Part shown: positions 57,966 to 64,000 of the stretch, piece by piece
Layout: every line of letters begins with the position of its first letter
Position numbering within the stretch: position 1 is the first letter of the stretch
Source: Collybiopsis luxurians FD-317 M1
Taxonomy: Eukaryota; Basidiomycota; Agaricomycetes; Agaricales; Omphalotaceae
Reading direction: 5' to 3'
NCBI GenBank assembly: GCA_000827265.1
Contig: KN834832.1
Coordinates: 144,169-208,168 of the forward strand
DNA: 64,000 nucleotides
The notes under the pieces: model-generated
What the model was told of the DNA's origin: nothing
Seen by the model: the letters and a program-made list of their open reading frames with translations, nothing else
Database searches by the model: none
Position numbers and translations under genes: made by a program

Positions 57966-59542
57966 ATGGAACCGTCTGATAACACTGAAATGTAAATGTC
58001 TTATTGCGCCTCGGTTCTCACTTACCATGTGTATACAGTCCTTCGACTTTAGCTCTACAACAACAAGATATCAATTCACCAGAATCTGATTCAGAACCAG
58101 AGGGACCAGATATCTACCAGCATCTCCCATCCTTTCGATTCCCCCGCCAACGCGAATCGGTCTACTCTTCCACCTCCCCCCACGATCTCCTCCACCTCCT
58201 CATCACCCGCGAATCCGAGTCCTCTGAGCTCCGCAAAGCCCTCAAATCTGCACAACACCGCGCAGAGGAAGCCGAGGGTCAACTCGCCGTATATACTGAG
58301 AGGTTCCGGTCTCTGTCGCATACGTTGGAAGAGGAGTTGGCATTGTGTAAGATTCAATACGACTTGGCGAGGGAGGAGATCGTGGAGTTGCGGGCCCAGG
58401 TGGAGAGAGCCGGGGAGGATACAACGAAGGCCAGGGAGGAGCTGGAGGCATGGAAAGCGGGGGACGAGGAGAGGAGGCTGGGACTTGAGTCGTGGTGGAC
58501 TAAGGCTAGGGAGCAGTTGGGTATCTTTGTGGCGGATCCTTCACAGTCGGATAATCAAGAAACTCTAAATGAGGAACAGCCATGGGAGAACGATGAGGCA
58601 ATGCGCTACAGTGTGTATCCTCCTCCGAGAACACTCTTACCAACTCCAGACTTTCCAGACTTTCCGGTTGTTTCTCCTCTGATATCTGCCTTGCGTAGGC
58701 AACCTGCCATACGTGTACCTCTCCCCTCCGCACCACATTCAAGACCCACTACGCCCACTCCTTCCCTACAAATGTATGATACGGAAATACCCCCAGCCGA
58801 TCAAGTCAAAATTGATAATAGGCCCTCGACACCTGATAGTGAAGTGTTGAGTACAACTGGGGATTTATTTTGGAGGGAGTCGATTGGGAGAGAATATTCT
58901 AATGCACCGAGTGAAGTTGGGCATACGTTTTCGAATGAGTTGACTGTTGGGGGAGATGTCAGAGAGTATTCCAGAGCGTTGAGTACCGTTGGGACCGAGT
59001 CGATTACTGGGGGAAATAGAGGAGAGTATCCCGAAAGTACGATAGGGGATATGATTTGGAGTGAGTTCCAAACATACGACATTGAAAACCTTGATAGTCA
59101 GTCACCGGAACCTGGCAGTGGACGGTCAAGTTTGAAGATACCACCACCGCAAGTTGTTATTCCTCCTGCTCGGCAAGCTCGACCACTACCAATACCACCC
59201 AATAACTTCATTCCAGCTGCACAGAGTGAAGATAGACAGATCCCTCTGCCACCTCCACATAGGTTGGCGGAGTATCCGCCATCCCCGCAGCCCAGTGTTG
59301 GGATGACCCTCCCGCTATGGCCACCGCAGTCACAGCAAGGGGTAGAAGATGGAGATACACCCGCGAAAGGAAAAGCGAGAGCTACTGAGTCGTTGACGGT
59401 TGGTTTCCGGATTTGCCTCCGAGGTATCAAGAGTCCAAACCAGGGAAAGGAGGGGATATATACAGTAGGGGACATGCCCGCACACATGCCATCACTTCGA
59501 TTGAGGAGGTATTGGGTGTGGGGGGTGCCAATAATACTATAA
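57966..59542 (+). CDS. tandem coiled-coil/Pro-Ser-rich protein, member C, frameshifted C-terminus
   Basis: Two exons (57966-57991, 58039-59542) give about 509 aa. Exon 1 is MEPSDNTE. The N-terminal region is shortened compared with member B (PDIYQHLPSFRFPRQRES). The coiled coil lies at about residues 80-185. IPPADQVKIDN, the STTGD/TVGTESITGG repeats and SEDRQIPLPPPHRLAEYPP are present. After KGKARATES (about 59390) the conserved WxxQQGEV block is deleted. The remaining 50 residues (LTVGFRICLRGIKSP...) correspond to the +1 frame of the paralogues, so a deletion shifted the frame. The product is probably still made, with an altered end; it may be a pseudogene in formation. Confidence 0.7.
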
Positions 59543-61097
59543 GCCACAGAAACTAGTAGGAAAGAGAATATCGGTTGAGTAAGCATCACACTGGACTTGG
59601 TACTTGATCTGCAAAGCAGGCAAAGTTGTCACAGTAATCCATCAGTGTAAAAAGACATATTGCTTTCATCCAAATCAAAATTACAAATGAAATGCAGAGG
59701 CATACTACCTGACGCAGTAAATCAACAATGACTATGTTCCGCGCAGTAATCAGTTTAAATGAAACCCAATATTTCAAACGAGTCAGTATAGCATAAGAAT
59801 GTCGAGATACCAGCGCTGCTGAAACAAGGACAATATTCCTGCTTCTGAAACGAGGACAGCCAAATTCCGGCTGGAAGCTTGTTTTTCAAAGTAGATGACA
59901 GATCGCAACATCATCATTCAGTATCCAGACGCAAGCGCGTCATCGACAGCTGTATCAGCCGAACCAATGGCAACATCATTAGATGTGGACCATACACAAG
60001 ATTCCTCGACTTTGAGATTGTTTCTGCTTACAATCTTCCCTTAGCCGCTAGAATAGGCGAGCCGTTAACGATCACTAGAAGTACGAGTTCGTCCGAAGAC
60101 AGTCAGAGAGAAAAAGGGGACTTTGAAGTACGAGTGCGCGCGATTTTATGAAGATTCCCTTGGAAGATTTGACGGGGAAAAAAACACCATTTTGTTGACT
60201 AGGCGTGGCCTTTACATTTGTTTGCCTTTGAATTTTAATACATATGTCGGTTTGCGATGTGTTTTCTGGTAGCCGCTAAACTGATCAAACCGTTAACGAT
60301 TAAGTAGTGCAGTACCCCGAACTATGAGTTCTTCGAATGCACGGTCCGGGCAGGGTTTGTGAAAGTTTCTTTGAAAAACCATTTCGTTCACCAGACCTAG
60401 GTGTGGTCTTGACATTTGTGTTGCATTCCGATGTTTGAAGGTTTGAAAGTTGAACATCTGATAATAGCGAAGGGTACTTGTTTCACCCTCTTTTATCAGC
60501 CAGGTGTAAAGTTTGTATTTATTGGTGTACCAACTTTTATACTCCAACTTTTACACGTTGGTTATGTAAAGTAAAATACGTCTCGGAATAAATAAGTCGT
60601 TGAGTGGGTATAGATAGAATGGCGAAGGGAAGAGAGTTGGACAAGGCAGACGGACTGGTTGTGTGTCTGACCGGGAAGTGTGCCGCTCGATTAGGCGCCC
60701 TATCCACGAGCAGTCCACGCAAAATCCACGACAAATACACGAGTATAATAGATAGGGCAAAGGGGCACAGAATTTTGACAGAAATTACGCTAATGGCTGT
60801 GCAGCATACCGGTACGTTCTCCACTTTCTACATTCCACCGTGAGCCTCTCTCAATCTTTCAAAGGATAAGGATGGTAGCTAAGTAGCTTGAGATCGTTGC
60901 TGATTTCATGACAGCCAGACCGAGCCATGGGTCACTGTGTGCTGCTGTGGTAATGGCTGAGCAACTGCTTAGACGCCAATGACAAAGTGACTCAACTAAC
61001 AGGTTTACTGCTGTTGGATAGCGATGACTTTTGGAATACTTAAATGAGGGTTGAATGTTGAATGTTGAACATTGAATGCTCCGGTTTTTCATCAGCC
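59543..61097. other. array spacer with fragments of the FHA gene 5' end
   Basis: No gene is supported. Three partial copies of the FHA gene's first-exon/promoter region are recognisable: about 60150-60250, 60350-60450 (ccatttcgttcaccag as at 50868) and 60540-60720 (gtcgttgagtgggta as at 50962, ending in the accgggaagtg stretch). The conserved family 5' flank is weak here. The sequence ttgaatgttgaatgttgaac near 61055-61075 is a short tandem repeat. Confidence 0.5.
60350..60720 (-). pseudogene. duplicated 5' end (exon 1 and promoter) of the FHA gene
   Basis: Several blocks match 50864-51130 in order and orientation: the cattTCGTTCACCAG region, the ttttaacaygttggttrtgta region and the agtcgttgagtgggta block. 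The rgaagggarrgmgttggac block and the promoter tail follow. The reading is broken, and the FHA SRQH-coding part is not preserved. Confidence 0.6.
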
Positions 61098-63899
61098 ATG
61101 GCTGGGGTATACGAACCCTCTGATGATAGCGAAGCGTAAGTGTTTTATCAACTCTTTATGATTATTACTTATCATATTACAGTCCTGTATTGAGAGATTT
61201 TGTAAAAAATTCTACTTTGGTAGCAGAGCCACCCCAGTCAGACCCAGAACCAGAGCCTCATTCCGATGCAACTTCACCCACCGTCACCCGACGAGGCCCA
61301 TCCTCCCGATACCGCCGCCAACGTGAATCCGCCTACTCCACCACCTCCCCCCGCGAACTCCTTCATATCCTCATCACCCGCGAATATGAATCCTCTAGAC
61401 TCCGGAAAGCCCTCGACTTTCTCGCTGCCCAACTCCAGTCCAGCCAACGCCGCGCAGAGGATGTCGAGAGACAGCTCGCAGTGTATAGTGACCGGTTTCA
61501 GTCTCTGAATGAGGATAAGGTGAGGTCGGAGAGGGAGCTGTATAGGCTGGAGGAGGAGTTGACGTTGCAAAAGAATAAGTACGACTTGGCGCAGAAGGAC
61601 ATAGGGAAGGCAAGGGAGACCATTGTGGGGTTGCAGGCTCAAGTGGAGAGGGCTGAGGAGGGGGCAAGGAGGGCCAGGGAGGATGCAAGGAAGGTCAAGG
61701 AGGCGATGGAGGACTGGAAAGCTAGGAAGAAGGGGAGGAGGCAAGGGTTTGAGGCGGGGTGGAATAGAGCCCGGGAAGAGTTTGGGATTGTTGCCGCCAA
61801 TCCTCCGCAGTTGGAGTATCAAGAATCTGTGTATGAGAAACAGCCCCGGAAAGATGATCAGACCATGTCCTATAGGACATATTCCCCTCCTAGAACGCTC
61901 TTGTCATTTCCAGCGGTCCCCGTGGTTCCCCCTCCTCAATTCCTCTTACACCGCGAACCGGGGCCCCTTCCTGAACCCATCTTACAACAGGAACAAGAGC
62001 TCCAACACGAACCGGAATCCATCCGTCTCCCTTCGAGATCCCCTTCAAGATCCATCATACCTACTCCCGCCATACAAACGTACGATATTGAAACACCCCC
62101 AGCCAATCAAATTCGACTCGATAATCGACCACTGGACCTTCTCAGGAGGGGGAGCAGCTTCCGTACACGCAACATACCCCGACCGCAAGTCACCCCTCCC
62201 CCGCCTCTACCCATCCAACGTACCCCATCCCTGAGACCTCCTGGGTTACCAAGGAACGTGAGGGTTCCAGCGTCGCTTACTGTCCAAGGGCTGCAGCAGG
62301 GACAGACTCAGGCAGAGAGGTCCACAGGACATGAGAGAGCCATTTCTTCCGATGGGTTTTATCCACCACCACCGCTGCAGACGGGATCTGATAGAACTGA
62401 AGACGGAGGCGGAAATGGGAATGGGTATGATCGACCGAGGTCGAGTCATTCGAGGAGAACAATGTCGATGTCGATGTCTGGGTCGCCTGTTTCGATATCA
62501 ATTCTACCACCAGTAAGCATACCTTTCTTAACGATAGATGATGACAATGTGTTGATGTTGAGGGCTCCAGTCACAATCACCATCAGACGCACCTCCAGCG
62601 CTCAACAGCGGTCGTTCACCGTATCTCAGTCCAAGTCAAAATTCAGTTGTGCACCATCCAGATCATGTGAGGCTCCGATCGGCATCATTGAGCCAGAGTC
62701 ATAGCCAGAGTTTGAACCAGGGTTGGAGTTCTGGACCTTCTTTGAGGGAAAAGACACTGGCACTGACTCCAATTTCAACCCCAAGTGCGAGTGGTGGTTA
62801 TCAGGGTACTACTAGAACACCTTCAGGAAACTCTGAACATTTCCCGAATCCACGTCCGTATCCGAACATGACGAGTCAGCAGCAGTTTATGAGGCATCGA
62901 CAAGATGAAGCGGCTCTGCCAAAATCGCATGAGGGTCAGAGGTTACCGCAGGGGCGTTCACGATCCGAGTCGTTGGGTGTAGGGGTGCGGATGGGGATGG
63001 GAGGAGGTAGGACGCCAAATTTGCTTAATAGGGTTGAGGTGTTACCTCGTGGTGAACATCAGCGTGTGCGGTTGGATGCGTCTGCTTCCACCGAGGGAGG
63101 GAGAATTGCGCAGGAAAGGGCAGAGTCGAGGGGGGATGCTACGAATGCCAAAGAGGAGCTAGAGGTATGGAAAACGAGGGACGAGGAGAGGAGATTGGGG
63201 CTTGAGGCACGGTGGACTAGAGCTAGGGAGGAGTTGGGTATCTTTGCGGCGGTGCTGTCGCAGTCGGAGCATCAAGAGACTGTGAATGAGCAGCTGCTGG
63301 TGAAGAAGGAGAGGGAGGAGACAATATCCTATAAGACAGATACCCCGAGAGGATTGTTGCTATTTTCAAAGGTTCCGAGTATTCCTCTTTCTCAACCCAC
63401 CTTGCGTGGGAAACCTGCACGCGTACCCCGCCCCTCCACACCACATTCAAAACCTACTATGCCCACTCCTGCCGTATCAACGTACGATATCGGAATACTC
63501 CCATCCGATCACATTGAAATCGACATCCGACTGTCGGATGGAGTGTTGAGTACAGCTGGGGATATAATATGGAGGGAGTCGACTACTGGGGGAAGGGGAG
63601 AGAATGCTAAAGTGTTGAGTGCAGTTGGGGATGCAAAGTATTCCAAAGTATTGAGTACAGTTGGGAATGAGTTGATTACTGGGGGAGGTGAAGGAGAGTA
63701 TCTCAAAAGTACAATTGGGGATATGAGATGGAGTGAGTTCCAAACATCCAATATCGCAATACCCTCAGCCAAACAAGTCAGATTTGATAATCGACCTTCG
63801 GAAGCTGTTCGCAGGGGAAGCAGTTTTTGTGGACAGTCAACTACAGCACCACAAGTTGCTCTTCCTGCCCCTCGGCAAGCTCAGCCACCATTACTATGA
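61098..63899 (+). CDS. tandem coiled-coil/Pro-Ser-rich protein, member D, fused double-length gene
   Basis: Exons 61098-61135, 61183-62512 and 62571-63899 join in frame through a 58-bp GTAAGC...CTCCAG intron (62513-62570), giving about 898 aa up to a TGA at 63897. The first two exons resemble a family member up to its central region: SPTVTRRGPSSRYRRQRES, a coiled coil at about residues 85-205, TPPANQIRLDN. The third exon starts with a Ser-rich segment unlike the family (LSQSHSQSLNQGWSSG) and then runs into a second family-like unit (AKEELEVWKTRDEERRLGLE, LPSDHIEIDIR, STAGDIIWRES, TVGNELITGG). The second unit lacks the family N-terminus. Past the TGA the same frame continues with family sequence (LPDNFIPDAKSEDGHI) to the window edge. 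Probably a fusion of two neighbours by unequal recombination. The far end is cut by the window. Confidence 0.65.
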
Positions 63900-64000
63900 C
63901 GCGCCCTATTCCCTAGACTACCTGATAATTTTATCCCAGATGCGAAGAGTGAAGATGGGCATATCACTCTGCCGCTTCCACATCAGTTGGCACAGTATCT
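63900..64000 (+). pseudogene. continuation of member D past an in-frame TGA
   Basis: In the same frame as the preceding exon, this stretch codes for family motifs (RLPDNFIPDAKSEDGHI, LPLPHQLAQY) and leaves the window open. The TGA at 63897-63899 falls where member A has a short basic/threonine segment, so a point mutation or a missed short intron could explain it. Confidence 0.5.

Noticed and set aside
1..64000. CRISPR arrays, bacterial-type operons, riboswitches, rRNA or tRNA genes
   Set aside because: None seen. The repeats found are gene duplications, minisatellites and transposon ends. I did not find a convincing tRNA by eye, but a covariance-model scan was not possible.

Overview
The window is nuclear DNA of a filamentous fungus, almost certainly a mushroom-forming basidiomycete (Agaricomycetes). 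Most genes are broken up by many 45-70 bp GT-AG introns. Cytochrome P450s are clustered, the F-box protein is of the LRR-like agaricomycete type, and a degenerate Ty1/copia element is present. There are no operons, and the sequence shows repeated rounds of local gene duplication and decay.

Layout. 1-2.6 kb: 5' part of a dead copia retrotransposon (minus strand) abutting a truncated P450 pseudogene (2.8-3.7 kb). 4.1-10.0 kb: two intact CYP63-like P450 genes (minus). 10.9-12.0 kb: an unknown protein with a Pro/Thr decapeptide repeat. 12.8-25.1 kb: a ~4.7 kb direct duplication. Its first copy holds an intact ~1074-aa gene of unknown family (10 exons, two of its introns GC-AG); its second copy is a pseudogene. 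A GNA-type (B-)lectin gene lies between the copies. 25.6-32.4 kb: an intact trichodiene-oxygenase-like P450, a decayed copy of it, and a third intact CYP63-like P450 (all plus). 32.5-32.9 kb: a 413-bp non-autonomous Mutator-like element with perfect 106-bp terminal inverted repeats and a 9-bp target duplication. 33-38 kb: a conserved stretch with an F-box protein, a nucleolin/Nsr1-like RNA-binding protein and a TauD-type dioxygenase. 40-46.5 kb: three more near-identical GNA-type lectin genes in tandem segmental duplications. 48.2-51.0 kb: a tail-anchored FHA protein resembling the STRIPAK subunit SLMAP/HAM-4/PRO45. 51-64 kb: a tandem array of an unrecognised coiled-coil/Pro-Ser-rich gene family, with three intact-looking members, one fused double-length member running to the window edge, one frameshifted remnant, one orphan first exon and one older relic.

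The most unusual feature is the organisation around the FHA gene. Fragments of its 3' end are carried in the lectin duplications on one side, and fragments of its 5' end and promoter are carried in the coiled-coil array on the other. A presumed single-copy signalling gene thus sits between two expanding, fast-diverging arrays. The lectins lack signal peptides, as cytoplasmic defence lectins of mushrooms do. The function of the coiled-coil family and of the 1074-aa family cannot be read from the sequence. All exon structures were derived by hand from splice signals and comparison between paralogues within the window; no database search was done.
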